Notes: generated by a model not told the origin, from the letters alone. DNA of 64,000 bases from Caldifermentibacillus hisashii (GCF_027568575.1 NZ_JANUVP010000001.1), one strand, 5' to 3'; counted from the first letter of the stretch, positions 1 to 9,229 are shown. Translations and numbers: made by a program.

Positions 1-214
1 TGTTAGCTGTCTTATCTTTTATAGTTGTTTCGGTCGATTGATTTGTATCTCCTGCAGTCTCTTTGGCATTATTAGGTGAAGCGATAATCGACCAACCGAC
101 ACTGATAATTAATATGAAAACTATTGCAATAGAAATATTTAAAATCAGGTTTTGTTTCTGTTGCTTCGTTTTCTTTCTGCGGCCTTGTCTTGATTGTGGA
201 TTATTATTTGCCAT
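1..214 (-). CDS. yrrS: YrrS-like DUF1510 protein, 3' end outside window
   Basis: Partial gene: the ATG is at 214 and the reading frame runs open to base 1, so the C-terminus is missing. The visible 71 residues start with an Asn/Gln/Arg/Lys-rich cytoplasmic stretch (about 1-21), followed by one hydrophobic segment (about 23-44) and a Ser/Thr/Asn-rich extracytoplasmic region. This matches the DUF1510 YrrS family, whose gene follows the class B PBP gene pbpI in B. subtilis, as here. A GGGGGA ribosome site lies just upstream of the ATG. Its molecular role is not known. The identification rests on topology, N-terminal composition and position. Confidence 0.75.
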   Translation of the reverse strand, partial: MANNNPQSRQGRRKKTKQQKQNLILNISIAIVFILIISVGWSIIASPNNAKETAGDTNQSTETTIKDKTAN

Positions 215-455
215 CGATATTCCCCCAATCTGATGAAAAATAGATCCGATTCCATTATGTAGCTATGTTAACATAATTGTACAGTAAAAATTTTGTAACA
301 TTCCTATTACGTTAAAGTTATTGATCGAAAACTATCGATGATCATACGTTTTTAAAGTGAAATTGGTGCTGTCCTAAAAGTATAGTTTCGGTGGCGGACG
401 CTTCCCGCGGGCACCTTCACTTCAATCAACCTATTTTTACTGTCTGGACAGCTCC

Positions 456-543
456 TTAGTTGAATTATGCGGGCAGTTCATCCACCACCTATCTTCTTTT
501 TACTCGAAAATTTTGAGGAAAGGGTCTACTGCCCGTTAAGCTG
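456..543. repeat. dispersed palindromic element, copy A
   Basis: About 88 bp overlapping the pbpI stop codon. It shares blocks with 44168-44247: CCACCTATCTT, ACTCGAAAA, TTGAGG, TCTACTGCCCGTTAAG (TCCTACTACCCGTTAAG in the other copy). The ends (CCACCT and AGCTGG) are partly complementary, so a fold-back is possible. No ORF lies inside. The bases at 215-455 between yrrS and this element show no gene; a GC-rich patch (CTTCCCGCGGGC, near 401) may belong to another extragenic repeat. Confidence 0.6.
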
Positions 544-2283
544 GGACAAATAAGTTACCATATCTTGAAAGATCGGTGTTACGGAGCCATCTGTTGATAA
601 AGCATCCAAATAAACAACCGCCAAAGCATATTTGGGTTGATCAAAGGGAAAATAGCCGACAAACCATTTGTTTACATATTCCTGACCATTTTCATTATAC
701 CGATATGTTTGAGCTGTCCCTGACTTACCGGCTACTTCATATGGCAAATTTTTTAAATATCTTCCGGTTCCTTCTTCATCGACAACAACTTCACGTAATA
801 ATTGCTGGAGTTTACTTATAGTATACGGCGCCAAGGTATCACCCTTCAATTTTTTTTCGGGAAACTGATACAGGGTAGTTCCGTTTTTATAACGGATTGA
901 AGAAACGGCGCGTACCATTTTCTTTTCTCCTCCCCTGGCAATCGTAGCCATCATATTGGCAGCTTGCAACGGAGTAATTCGAACATTTTGTTGACCAATC
1001 CCGGTTTGAGCAACCAGTTTACTGTCTTTCCGTTCCGCATCAGATAAAAATATTTGTCCTTTTTCTTCATCTGTCAATTGTTTAAAATCGTCAAAATGAT
1101 AAACATCACCTTGCCAGCCGACTTCTTCAGTCAGGCCCAATTTTTTTGCATATGTTTCAATCATATTCTTGTCAATCTCATTTAATTCCTTTGCTAAAGT
1201 TGCAAAAGTGTTATTACAACTGACAGCAAAACTTTTTGTAAAATCAATCATTCCGTGCTGAAATTGTTGATCGATCTCACCATGAATTGTTCGACTGCAA
1301 TCAAATGTCCGGTTTTGCGGTACTAATTGAGCGTCAATGGCAGCTGCAGCAATAACTGTTTTAAATACCGAACCGGGGATTTGCGCTGTCAGCATATAAT
1401 TTTTCGCTCCATCATTTTCATAGGGATTTGATTCGTTCATTTCCGGACGAGATACGGAAGCAATAATGGAATTCGTATCGATATCAAGAAGGATCAAGCC
1501 ACCCTTTTTCAATTTATGTCGTTCGGCTATTTCTTCTGCCTTTTTTTGAATTTCGCCGTCAATGGTTGTTTGAACATTAACCGGATAAAACGGGTTTGAA
1601 GGGTCCGTATATTTGACATCAATACCGAAGAGAGGCCCCCCGTGACCATCCACATGATAAATCAGTTTCGTGTTTTCCTCCTGTAATAAAAACTCATCAA
1701 AACTTTTTTGCAGACCGGAAATTCCGATATTTGTATTTTTAGGTATGTTTTTCTCCGGATAACGAAGACTGATTTGCTTTTCATTTTGTCCTACGAGGCC
1801 GATCAGTTGTGCAGCCGGTGGTATTTTTCGATCATACTGTTTTTTCACTGCAAATACGCCCGGAATTTTCAGCTGATTAATTGCCTTCATCTGGGTTTCG
1901 GTTAAAACGATTGGTTCAGGTTTACCAAAGACGATTGGTTCTTCTGCCGCTTCAAGGGCTTGTAAAATCTCATTTTCCCGAACACCAATGATACTTGCCA
2001 CTTTTTCTACATCCCACTCCATTTTTTTTAAAAACGGAAACAGAATTAATGATGGAACAGCTTCATAAGTTAAAGGGACCATGTTACGATCGTAAAATTT
2101 TCCGCGTCCGTTATCAATCACCATTTCCTGTGAACGTTGTTTTACACTTTCCTCGATTAAATTTATATTACGATCTGTAAAACTTTTTGTTTCAAACAAC
2201 TGAATTTGTGACAGTCTGCCGAGAAGGACCGATAAACAAATGAGAAAAATCGTTCCTATTATGATAAACCGCTTGTGAATCAC
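526..2283 (-). CDS. pbpI: class B penicillin-binding protein (transpeptidase), PbpI/YrrR type
   Basis: A 585-residue peptidoglycan DD-transpeptidase. It has an N-terminal membrane anchor (about 5-25), a dimerisation/pedestal region, and a transpeptidase domain with all three penicillin-binding motifs: SVFK (S305, K308), SCN (355-357) and KSGT (520-523). The start is GTG at 2283, preceded by AAGGGGTGA at good spacing. It lies downstream of greA, beyond a terminator-like hairpin, and upstream of yrrS, as in B. subtilis. It should act outside the membrane, cross-linking stem peptides. A redundant or sporulation-linked role is known for the family but cannot be read from this sequence. Confidence 0.9.
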   Translation of the reverse strand: MIHKRFIIIGTIFLICLSVLLGRLSQIQLFETKSFTDRNINLIEESVKQRSQEMVIDNGRGKFYDRNMVPLTYEAVPSLILFPFLKKMEWDVEKVASIIGVRENEILQALEAAEEPIVFGKPEPIVLTETQMKAINQLKIPGVFAVKKQYDRKIPPAAQLIGLVGQNEKQISLRYPEKNIPKNTNIGISGLQKSFDEFLLQEENTKLIYHVDGHGGPLFGIDVKYTDPSNPFYPVNVQTTIDGEIQKKAEEIAERHKLKKGGLILLDIDTNSIIASVSRPEMNESNPYENDGAKNYMLTAQIPGSVFKTVIAAAAIDAQLVPQNRTFDCSRTIHGEIDQQFQHGMIDFTKSFAVSCNNTFATLAKELNEIDKNMIETYAKKLGLTEEVGWQGDVYHFDDFKQLTDEEKGQIFLSDAERKDSKLVAQTGIGQQNVRITPLQAANMMATIARGGEKKMVRAVSSIRYKNGTTLYQFPEKKLKGDTLAPYTISKLQQLLREVVVDEEGTGRYLKNLPYEVAGKSGTAQTYRYNENGQEYVNKWFVGYFPFDQPKYALAVVYLDALSTDGSVTPIFQDMVTYLSQLNGQ

Positions 2284-2435
2284 TGAAAATCACCCCTTAC
2301 CATTGTTGACGTAAGAGGCATAATTTAACCGGGGGTTCATCATAAGAAAAGGATGGGACTGCTTTCGTAGCTACCGATTTAAAGCTAATAAACTTGTTGA
2401 AAAGCCGTTCACCGATATTTTGAGTCTAACGTATA

Positions 2436-2522
2436 AAAAGAGCCGTTACCATCTGTTTATCTCCATGAAATCCGAATGTATCACGGAGAAACATGGAGAG
2501 TTTTAAAGATGGGATCGGCTCT
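2436..2522 (-). terminator. long hairpin terminator after greA
   Basis: Outer arms AGAGCCG (2439-2445) and CGGCTCT (2516-2522) enclose further paired segments (CCATCT/AGATGG, CTCCATG/CATGGAG). On the minus strand the structure ends in TTTTT. It is about 84 nt, much longer than an ordinary terminator. Confidence 0.75.
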
Positions 2523-2540
2523 GGCAAGTCTAGACAACAA

Positions 2541-3017
2541 TTATTTCACAGCAACAATTTTGACGTACATTTCTCCACCGGGAGTTTGTACGGTTACTTC
2601 ATCACCGATTTTTTTGCCGAGAAGGCTTTTTGCAATCGGTGAGTCATTGGAAATTCTCCCTTCAAACGGATCGGCTTCCGCACTACCGACAATCGTATAT
2701 GTTTCTTCTTCTCCATCAGGCAACTCAATAAAAGTAACTGATTTTCCAAGTGTCACTGTATCGCTGTTAGCCTCATCACCCTCGATAATGACAGCATTAC
2801 GAATCATCGTTTCAAGCAAGGCAATCCGTCCTTCAACAAACGCTTGCTCATCTTTCGCAGAATCATATTCGGAGTTTTCAGATAGATCTCCAAAATCTCT
2901 TGCAATTTTAATTCTTTCGACCACTTCTTTCCGCTTAACCGTTTTTAAATATTCAAGTTCTTGCTCGATTTTCTCCTTTCCTTCTTTCGTCATTGGGTAT
3001 TGTTTTTCTTGTGCCAT
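2541..3017 (-). CDS. greA: transcription elongation factor GreA
   Basis: A 158-residue GreA. The N-terminal coiled coil (about 1-75) carries the tip motif DLSENSEY with acidic D44 and E47, which reach into the RNA polymerase secondary channel and stimulate cleavage of backtracked RNA. The C-terminal FKBP-like domain follows (about 80-158). The ATG at 3017 is preferred over a GTG nine bases upstream because AAGGAG is eight bases from the ATG but abuts the GTG. udk lies just upstream on the same strand, about 100 bp away. Length and motif are canonical. Confidence 0.95.
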   Translation of the reverse strand: MAQEKQYPMTKEGKEKIEQELEYLKTVKRKEVVERIKIARDFGDLSENSEYDSAKDEQAFVEGRIALLETMIRNAVIIEGDEANSDTVTLGKSVTFIELPDGEEETYTIVGSAEADPFEGRISNDSPIAKSLLGKKIGDEVTVQTPGGEMYVKIVAVK

Positions 3018-3116
3018 TTGTGTCACTCCTTATCTTTTTATCGACCTATTTTCTAATATATATATTCCAATTACTGGAGAGAAAAACGTTTATCAAATAA
3101 TTTAACACCTATTGTT

Positions 3117-3752
3117 TCATAAAAAAGATTTTTGTTCAAGAATTGTTTGAATTTTAGTCACCATTAAATCGATCGCTACTTTATTTTGTCCGCCCTCCGG
3201 AATAATAATATCCGCATATCTTTTTGTCGGTTCAACAAATTGGTTATGCATGGGCCTGACCATTGATAAGTATTGATTAATGACTGAATCGACCGTTCGC
3301 CCTCGTTCTTTTGTATCACGCAACAGCCTCCGGATAATTCGGATATCCGGATCTGTATCAACAAATAATTTAATATCCATTAATTGCCGCAATCGTTCAT
3401 CTTCCAAAACAAGAATTCCCTCAATAATAATGACTCTTTTCGGTTCAACATGGATGGTTTCTTGGGAACGGGTATGAATTGTATAATCGTAAACCGGTTT
3501 TTCAATTGATTTATATTGTAATAATTGCGATATATGTTCAATTAAATAATCCGTATCAAACGCAAGCGGATGGTCATAATTCGTGTGTAAACGTTCTTGA
3601 AACGGTTTATCGCTCTGATCTTTATAATACGCATCTTGCTCAATTAATGCGATTGAATCTTCACCAAACCGTTTGACAATGGCCCTTGTTACACTTGTCT
3701 TTCCCGATCCAGAACCACCTGCGATTCCTATTACGATAGGTTTAGACTGCAT
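3117..3752 (-). CDS. udk: uridine kinase
   Basis: A 211-residue uridine/cytidine kinase of the P-loop NTPase fold. The Walker A motif GGSGSGKT is at 12-19, and a YDHP segment typical of uridine-kinase nucleoside binding lies near residue 60. It phosphorylates uridine and cytidine to UMP and CMP in pyrimidine salvage. The start overlaps the end of the upstream U32 gene by 11 bp, indicating translational coupling in the trmR-trhP1-trhP2-udk-greA order known from B. subtilis. An AAGGAG site precedes the ATG. Confidence 0.95.
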   Translation of the reverse strand: MQSKPIVIGIAGGSGSGKTSVTRAIVKRFGEDSIALIEQDAYYKDQSDKPFQERLHTNYDHPLAFDTDYLIEHISQLLQYKSIEKPVYDYTIHTRSQETIHVEPKRVIIIEGILVLEDERLRQLMDIKLFVDTDPDIRIIRRLLRDTKERGRTVDSVINQYLSMVRPMHNQFVEPTKRYADIIIPEGGQNKVAIDLMVTKIQTILEQKSFL

Positions 3753-5022
3753 GTACGTTCTCCTTCCGCATTAGGTTGTAACGATGTACAGGCTGATCAA
3801 CTTGAAAACGAACGATTTGTAGAGGATGCCTTGCCGCATCAAGCATATTTCCTTCTTCATCATATAAATTTTTCACAGTCATCGTGAAGTTATCGATATT
3901 TGGTCCGAAAAATTCCACTTGATCACCAATCTTGAAAAAGTTCCGTTGCTGTACGGTGACCATTTTTGTTTCTTCGTCATAGTCTAACACCATTCCGGCA
4001 AAATCATGTGACGGTTTTTGTCTTGATTCATTAAATAATTGTTGTTGATAACCGGGTAATCCTTTATAAAACCCGTAATCCGTATCACGATTTGCGCATT
4101 TCGCTAATTCTTGCAACCATTCGTCTTTAAATTCAAAGTGATCCGGGTCAGCACAATAGGCATCAATTACTTTCCGATAGACACTTACGACTGTTGCCAC
4201 ATAGTGAATAGATTTCATCCGCCCCTCAATTTTAAAGCTGTCTATGCCCATTTCAATTAACTGCGGAACATATTTCAGTAAATTCAAATCCTTTGAACTC
4301 ATGGCGAATGGGAAATCATTATCGGAAAATAGCGGAATTGCTTGTCCAGCTTCTTGCCGGTATAAATCGTAATTCCAGCGGCAACTTTGACAACAACCGC
4401 CACGATTGGAATCCCGGGCTGTCATATGATTGCTCAATACACAGCGTCCGGAGTAAGCAATGCAAAGGGCACCATGAACAAAAATTTCAACCTCAATATC
4501 CACTTTTTCCTTAATTTCCTTAATTTCTGCAGCAGTTGTCTCCCGCGCCAGCACAACCCGTTCTAAACCTTCTTCTTTCCAATATTGGGCTGCTCTCCAA
4601 TTGGATAAAGATTGTTGCGTGCTTAAATGACGTTCCAATCCGGGGGCGACCTTTTTAGCTGTTTCAATAATCAAAGGATCTGCAACAATAATACCACTAA
4701 CACCGGCGTCTTCCAATCCGCGCAAGTAATTTTCCAGGCCGGGGATATTTTCGTTATGGGCAATAATATTCGTTGTAACATACACTTTGGCATTATATTT
4801 TTTTGCAAATGATACGCCTTCTTTTATTTCCTCTAAGGTAAAATTATCTGCGTTTGAGCGAAGACTATATTCTTGACCGCCAATAAATACAGCATCCGCA
4901 CCGTACATAACAGCGATCTTCAATTTCTCCAAATTACCAGCCGGAGCAAGTAGTTCCGGTTTCTTTACGATAACTCTTTTGCCATTACGTATTTCTGAAA
5001 TTTTATCGACGAGTTGAACCAT
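3742..5022 (-). CDS. trhP2: U32 family tRNA hydroxylation protein TrhP2 (YrrO)
   Basis: A 426-residue peptidase-U32 family protein. The U32 signature (about 178-197) is followed by clustered cysteines C187, C194, C210, C211 and C214, consistent with an iron-sulfur cluster. In B. subtilis YrrO works with YrrN to form 5-hydroxyuridine at tRNA wobble position 34, using prephenate, before methylation by TrmR. A strong AAGGAGGGG site precedes the ATG and overlaps the yrrN stop region. The older label collagenase-like protease is probably wrong for function. Family membership is clear; the tRNA role comes from synteny and family knowledge. Confidence 0.9.
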   Translation of the reverse strand: MVQLVDKISEIRNGKRVIVKKPELLAPAGNLEKLKIAVMYGADAVFIGGQEYSLRSNADNFTLEEIKEGVSFAKKYNAKVYVTTNIIAHNENIPGLENYLRGLEDAGVSGIIVADPLIIETAKKVAPGLERHLSTQQSLSNWRAAQYWKEEGLERVVLARETTAAEIKEIKEKVDIEVEIFVHGALCIAYSGRCVLSNHMTARDSNRGGCCQSCRWNYDLYRQEAGQAIPLFSDNDFPFAMSSKDLNLLKYVPQLIEMGIDSFKIEGRMKSIHYVATVVSVYRKVIDAYCADPDHFEFKDEWLQELAKCANRDTDYGFYKGLPGYQQQLFNESRQKPSHDFAGMVLDYDEETKMVTVQQRNFFKIGDQVEFFGPNIDNFTMTVKNLYDEEGNMLDAARHPLQIVRFQVDQPVHRYNLMRKENVHAV

Positions 5023-5034
5023 ATTTCCCCTCCT

Positions 5035-5961
5035 TTAATAAACTGTTTCTTTAAAGAAAAAGCCTGTATCGAGACCGCGATTTTGCGGCTGCATGGCAAT
5101 AATTTTTTCCAACAGTTGATCTTTTTCTTCTTCATATTGATAGGAGTCATGAACACAAAGATCAATCGCTTTCCGATACAATTTCGTTACCTCAATGATA
5201 TATTGCGGTGATTGAAAGATACCGTCTATTTTAAAGGAATCAATGCCGGCATCGACTAACTCTTGCAATTCATCAATAATGCAAATATCGTTGGCACTCA
5301 TAATATGTGTCCCGTTTTCATCCTCAAAAACCGGATACTTATTGTCTCTTTCCGGATCATACAAAAACAGATAACCTTGTCCAGATTGTCGAACTTCCAT
5401 CTGTTTCCCTTGAAATTGGAAATAATTGTCGATTAAAGGACGTTTGGATTGGAACATACAACTCATTCCATGTACGAGAATCTCTATTTCCACTTCGGCA
5501 TTTTCTTTTATTTCCAAAATTTCATCCATGCTCAATTCCCGGGCTAAAACCGCACGTTTTGCGCCTTTTCGTCCCCAATAATTACATGTATACCAATTCG
5601 TTCCTAACGTTTCAGTACTCCAATGAAGCCTTATATTTGGTGCAGATTGTTTCGCAGCCATCAGTACAGCCGGATCGCCGAAAACCACCGCATCTACAGC
5701 GATTTCTTGCAAAAATTGAAGATAGGAATCGAGCTCTTCCACTTTTTCATTATGAAAAATCGCATTCATTGCGACATATACTTTTCGCTTATGATTATGA
5801 GCAATTTCAACCGCATTTTTTATATCCGCCTTGTTAAATTCACCGGCCAGTCGCAAACCGTAACGCATTTCACCAATGACAAAAGCGTCTGCACCGGCTT
5901 CAATCAATGGAAGAATATCATTTATGTTGGTCGGTGTGACTAAAAGTTCGGGTACAGGCAA
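5035..5961 (-). CDS. trhP1: U32 family tRNA hydroxylation protein TrhP1 (YrrN)
   Basis: About 308 residues of the U32 fold, shorter than its neighbour. It keeps the signature-like EIEILVHGMSCMFQ but lacks the neighbour's cysteine cluster, so it is likely the non-cluster partner. GGAGG lies eight bases before a TTG at 5961 (protein MPVPELLVTP...), while a GTG at 5970 overlaps the same Shine-Dalgarno, so the TTG start is preferred. It sits between trmR and trhP2 with tight spacing. Inferred role: 5-hydroxyuridine formation at tRNA U34. Confidence 0.87.
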   Translation of the reverse strand: MPVPELLVTPTNINDILPLIEAGADAFVIGEMRYGLRLAGEFNKADIKNAVEIAHNHKRKVYVAMNAIFHNEKVEELDSYLQFLQEIAVDAVVFGDPAVLMAAKQSAPNIRLHWSTETLGTNWYTCNYWGRKGAKRAVLARELSMDEILEIKENAEVEIEILVHGMSCMFQSKRPLIDNYFQFQGKQMEVRQSGQGYLFLYDPERDNKYPVFEDENGTHIMSANDICIIDELQELVDAGIDSFKIDGIFQSPQYIIEVTKLYRKAIDLCVHDSYQYEEEKDQLLEKIIAMQPQNRGLDTGFFFKETVY

Positions 5962-6023
5962 CTCTTCCACCTCCGTAGTCAGGTTATTTTTAGAAGAACA
6001 AAAAATGTACTGAAAAATTTAGC

Positions 6024-6668
6024 TCATGATGCACTTTTCTTAACACTAATGGCTATTCCATCGCCAACAGGTAAGATAACCGTCTGATAATCCGGGTGAT
6101 GGATGAGCCAATTATTGTAACGGTCGATTTTTTCCCCCAGTTTATGTAAGCGTTTATTTTCTCCTTCATTCCCAATAACATACCCTTTAAACAGGACGTT
6201 ATCAGTGATGACAAGAGAACGATCAGTTAAAAGCGGCGTATACGTTTCAAAAAATTTTTGATACTGGCCTTTTGCCGCGTCGATAAACAGGCAATCAAAA
6301 GGAGCAACCGCACTCACCTTATGAAAAACTTCAAAAGCGTCTCCTTTGATAAGGGTAATTTGTTCCTCTTTATTTTCAAGAGCGATATTGGCTTTTGCCA
6401 TTTCATAACGGTCATCGTCGCGTTCAATCGTAACGATTTTCGCTCCGGTGGCATCAGCCATCCGTAATGCAGAATAGCCGATTGCGGTACCAATCTCCAA
6501 AATTTTCTTCGGCTGAAACATGTTAAGAAGTACGAGAACTGTTTCCATACTATACAGATCCATGATTGGGACCGCATGCCTCCGCGCGTATTGTTCCATC
6601 TCTTTAAAGAAAGGCTTTCGTTCCGGTATTTGTTTATATAAATAACTCAACAGTTTTCCATCAATCAT
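6024..6668 (-). CDS. trmR: tRNA 5-hydroxyuridine methyltransferase TrmR (YrrM)
   Basis: A 214-residue class I SAM-dependent O-methyltransferase. Motif I ILEIGTAIG is at 56-64, and FDCLFIDAAKGQY carries the motif IV acid and metal-binding positions of the catechol-OMT-like family. In B. subtilis YrrM/TrmR methylates 5-hydroxyuridine to 5-methoxyuridine at tRNA position 34, and the two genes downstream make its substrate. AAGGAG precedes the ATG. The mltG terminator lies only about 45 bp upstream, so the gene depends on readthrough or a promoter close to that hairpin. Confidence 0.9.
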   Translation of the reverse strand: MIDGKLLSYLYKQIPERKPFFKEMEQYARRHAVPIMDLYSMETVLVLLNMFQPKKILEIGTAIGYSALRMADATGAKIVTIERDDDRYEMAKANIALENKEEQITLIKGDAFEVFHKVSAVAPFDCLFIDAAKGQYQKFFETYTPLLTDRSLVITDNVLFKGYVIGNEGENKRLHKLGEKIDRYNNWLIHHPDYQTVILPVGDGIAISVKKSAS

Positions 6669-6710
6669 CGATGTTTCTCCTTAAGAATTGCCGTTATCGA
6701 TTCATACATG

Positions 6711-6765
6711 AAAAAAAGTCATTATAAAGGGAAAACGCTTGCCGGATAGACCCTTTATGAATGAC
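6711..6765 (-). terminator. rho-independent terminator after mltG
   Basis: GTCATTATAAAGGG (from 6718) pairs with CCCTTTATGAATGAC (to 6765) with one bulge. The minus strand continues into seven T residues. Confidence 0.85.
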
Positions 6766-6880
6766 ACTTTGGCTTAATTAAAGTTTTTTAGCAACAAAGA
6801 TAAACAAAAACAGACTTTATAAATATACGGCTTACATTGTACCATAAACATATAGAAAAAGCGAGAAAATCTTAAAACAA

Positions 6881-8023
6881 TTATTTATTCGATTGATTCG
6901 ACTGAATATATTGAGCATATTTTTCATTATGTTCTTCTAATGTCTTTGAAAACAGTACTTCACCTTTAGGCGTTGCTAAAAAGTAATAGTAATCCGAGCT
7001 AGCCGGATATAAAGCAGCTTCGATTGACATTTCACTGCTACCGGCAATCGGTCCCGGCGGATAGCCGCTATTTAAATAGGTGTTGTAAGGATCCACTACT
7101 TCATAATAATCCTTAAAGGTAAGCCGATCACGATGTTCCCCGATTGCATAAATGACAGTCGGATCTGTTTGCAGAGGCATACCGGTTTCCATACGATTAT
7201 AGAACACGCTGGCAATTGTTTTTCTATCTGCCTCATTTGTTGCTTCTTCCTCTACCAGGGATGCCAATGTTAATAATTGATGGACAGTGATTCCTTTACT
7301 TTCAAGATCAATTCGATACTTTTCAACGACATCATTTGTTTTTTTAATCATCGCCAGAAGGATCTCTTCAAGCGGCGGCTTCTTCTCCTCAAAGCTATAT
7401 GTAGCCGGAAACAAATAACCTTCCAGTGGGAATTTAATGTTTTCATTTAAAACATCTTCCGTTATAAGCTCAGGATAAGTTTCCATCGCTTTTTTGATAA
7501 ACTCCGGACTATTTACTGTATTTACGATTTCTTCCGTACTGTAATCAGTCTTTTTGGCGATAATCCCAGCGATTTCTGTCAATCTTAACCCTTCCGGAAC
7601 AGGAATGGATAAGGCGGCCTTTTTATATACACTGCCGGTTTTTAAACTTGTAATAATTTCATTCATCGTCATTGACGGTGAAAGTAAGTATGTGCCGGCT
7701 TGAAAATCGGTTTCATTCTTAAATTTTACATAATATTTGAAAACCAGCGCATCCTTAATAACCCGGTTTTTCTCTAAAATTGACGCAATGGCTGATGTTC
7801 CGGAACCCATTGGAATTTCCACTTGAACTTCTTGTTTACTGTCGGGATCAACCGGCTTTAATGCAGAGTGAATATACAGATAGCCACCGGTTAAAATACC
7901 GGCTAATAATAAAAAGATGATTGCCGTTGTAATAAAAACTATTTTTCTCACTGTTTTTGCTTCTTTATATTTCTCTTTGTTAACGATCTCCATGATTTTT
8001 TCCTTGTCCTTATTGTTATCCAT
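6881..8023 (-). CDS. mltG: endolytic murein transglycosylase MltG (YceG-like, YrrL)
   Basis: A 380-residue membrane-anchored lytic transglycosylase that cleaves nascent glycan strands. A short cytoplasmic N-terminus leads into one TM segment (about 27-47), a LysM-like region, and the YceG catalytic domain with SLVEEEA (catalytic glutamate, likely E258) and VFYNRME. The ATG at 8023 has AAGGAGGG at ideal spacing. The frame stays open to 8164, but the extra residues lack a ribosome site and sit in AT-rich leader. It is downstream of yrzB behind a terminator, so it probably has its own promoter. Confidence 0.92.
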   Translation of the reverse strand: MDNNKDKEKIMEIVNKEKYKEAKTVRKIVFITTAIIFLLLAGILTGGYLYIHSALKPVDPDSKQEVQVEIPMGSGTSAIASILEKNRVIKDALVFKYYVKFKNETDFQAGTYLLSPSMTMNEIITSLKTGSVYKKAALSIPVPEGLRLTEIAGIIAKKTDYSTEEIVNTVNSPEFIKKAMETYPELITEDVLNENIKFPLEGYLFPATYSFEEKKPPLEEILLAMIKKTNDVVEKYRIDLESKGITVHQLLTLASLVEEEATNEADRKTIASVFYNRMETGMPLQTDPTVIYAIGEHRDRLTFKDYYEVVDPYNTYLNSGYPPGPIAGSSEMSIEAALYPASSDYYYFLATPKGEVLFSKTLEEHNEKYAQYIQSNQSNK

Positions 8024-8132
8024 CCAAACCCTCCTTGTGAGAGTGCAAATAATGTAGAATATACTCGAAAATTTTTTCTCATCTTGAATTATTATACTAT
8101 AACTTTTAATTTTGTCAGCAAAATTCATTTTA

Positions 8133-8195
8133 AAAAAGAATGTCCCAAAAACAGGAACCACCATCTAAATTAAATGATCCGCTGTTTTGGGACAT
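8133..8195 (-). terminator. terminator after the yrzL-ruvX-yrzB operon
   Basis: ATGTCCCAAAAACAG (from 8140) and CTGTTTTGGGACAT (to 8195) form the stem around a loop of about 27 nt. The minus strand then runs into TTCTTTTTT. Confidence 0.85.
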
Positions 8196-8211
8196 GTAAA
8201 AGCTTTATATT

Positions 8212-8490
8212 TTACTCTTCATCTTCACCTAAAAAAGTTTCAAGCATTTCCTCAATTAAATCCCATTCCGCTTCGGATTCGATAGGTAATAAATCTCCTT
8301 GTTCTTTTCCGGGAAGAAAGCTTGAGGCATGAATTTCAATTTCTCCCTCATCGTCTTCTTCTGCTCCTATCGGGTAGTATAAAACATACGCCTTACCAAA
8401 TTCTTCAGATTCGAAAGTAAACAATATTTCACATAGTTCTTCATTACCATCTTCATCAATAATCATAATATGGTTTTCACCGTGTTCCAT
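8212..8490 (-). CDS. yrzB: DUF1292 family protein YrzB
   Basis: A 92-residue, strongly acidic protein with an MIIDEDGNEELCEILFTF core, matching the DUF1292 family and the size of B. subtilis YrzB. The ATG at 8490 is chosen because AAGGAGG lies seven bases upstream; the longer reading frame to 8541 has no ribosome site and overlaps ruvX. It is the last gene of the conserved yrzL-ruvX-yrzB operon. Function is unknown. Confidence 0.88.
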   Translation of the reverse strand: MEHGENHIMIIDEDGNEELCEILFTFESEEFGKAYVLYYPIGAEEDDEGEIEIHASSFLPGKEQGDLLPIESEAEWDLIEEMLETFLGEDEE

Positions 8491-8537
8491 TATTTTCCTC
8501 CTTACCCCTTCATTTAAAGGGCTTTCATGTATAAATT

Positions 8538-8960
8538 TCAATGGCTTCCTAAACTATCTAAATAACTTTGTAAAATGAGACTGGCCGCCATTTTATCAAT
8601 TACCTTTTTACGTTTTTTCCTGCTTACATCGGCTGTCAACAAAATTCGTTCTGCAGCCATGGTCGTTAATCGTTCATCCCATAACTCCACGGGTAAACTA
8701 AACCTGTTTTTTAACAGTTTGGCAAATTGCAAACTAATTTCACCACGTGGGCCGATTGTTCCATTCATATTTTTGGGTAAGCCGACAATTATCTTTTCTA
8801 TTCCGTATTCTCGAATGATTTCTTCAAGTTCCGGTATTCCGGATTTTTGCTCGTCTTCCTGAATTTGGATGGTTTTCAGTCCTTGGGCAGTCCAGCCCAG
8901 TTCATCGCTAACCGCCACCCCAATCGTTTTTGAGCCAACATCCAGTCCTAAAATTCGCAT
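8538..8960 (-). CDS. ruvX: RuvX/YqgF family RNase H-fold nuclease (YrrK)
   Basis: A 140-residue RNase H-fold protein. It has GLDVGSKTIGVAVSD with catalytic-type D7, VGLPKNMNG, WDERLTT and a C-terminal DKMAASLILQSYL helix with a late Asp, the normal YqgF/RuvX arrangement. Proposed family roles are Holliday junction resolution and 5'-end processing of pre-16S rRNA. The ATG overlaps the yrzL stop, so the two are translationally coupled. Length is typical. Confidence 0.93.
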   Translation of the reverse strand: MRILGLDVGSKTIGVAVSDELGWTAQGLKTIQIQEDEQKSGIPELEEIIREYGIEKIIVGLPKNMNGTIGPRGEISLQFAKLLKNRFSLPVELWDERLTTMAAERILLTADVSRKKRKKVIDKMAASLILQSYLDSLGSH

Positions 8961-9229
8961 TATTTTTCCTCACGATGCTCTTGAATATAAAACTTTACCA
9001 ATTCTTCAATAATCTCATCCCGCTCCAGCTTTCGAATAATATTCCTTGCATCTTTATGACGGGGAATATAAGCAGGATCACCTGATAATAAATAGCCAAC
9101 GATTTGATTAATAGGATTATATCCCTTTTCCTCCAATGCTAAAAAAACTTCCTGAAGAACTTTTTGTACTTCTTGATTGATTGGTTCTTCCGGAAAATGA
9201 AATTGCATCGTCCGATCAAGTGAACTCAT
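8960..9229 (-). CDS. yrzL: IreB-family regulatory phosphoprotein YrzL
   Basis: An 89-residue protein containing the highly conserved NPINQIVGYLLSGDPAYIP and DARNIIRKLERDE segments of the IreB/UPF0297 family. The second ATG (9229) is nine bases from GGAGG, while the first (9235) is only three bases away, so MSSLDRTM is taken as the N-terminus. In Enterococcus the homologue IreB is phosphorylated by a PASTA kinase and affects cephalosporin resistance; that role is not established here. It is the first gene of the yrzL-ruvX-yrzB operon downstream of alaS. Confidence 0.92.
   Translation of the reverse strand: MSSLDRTMQFHFPEEPINQEVQKVLQEVFLALEEKGYNPINQIVGYLLSGDPAYIPRHKDARNIIRKLERDEIIEELVKFYIQEHREEK

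Noticed and set aside
2476..3105. 209-codon plus-strand frame opposite greA
   Set aside because: Antisense shadow of a clear GreA gene; no ribosome site and Ser-rich translation typical of a reverse frame.
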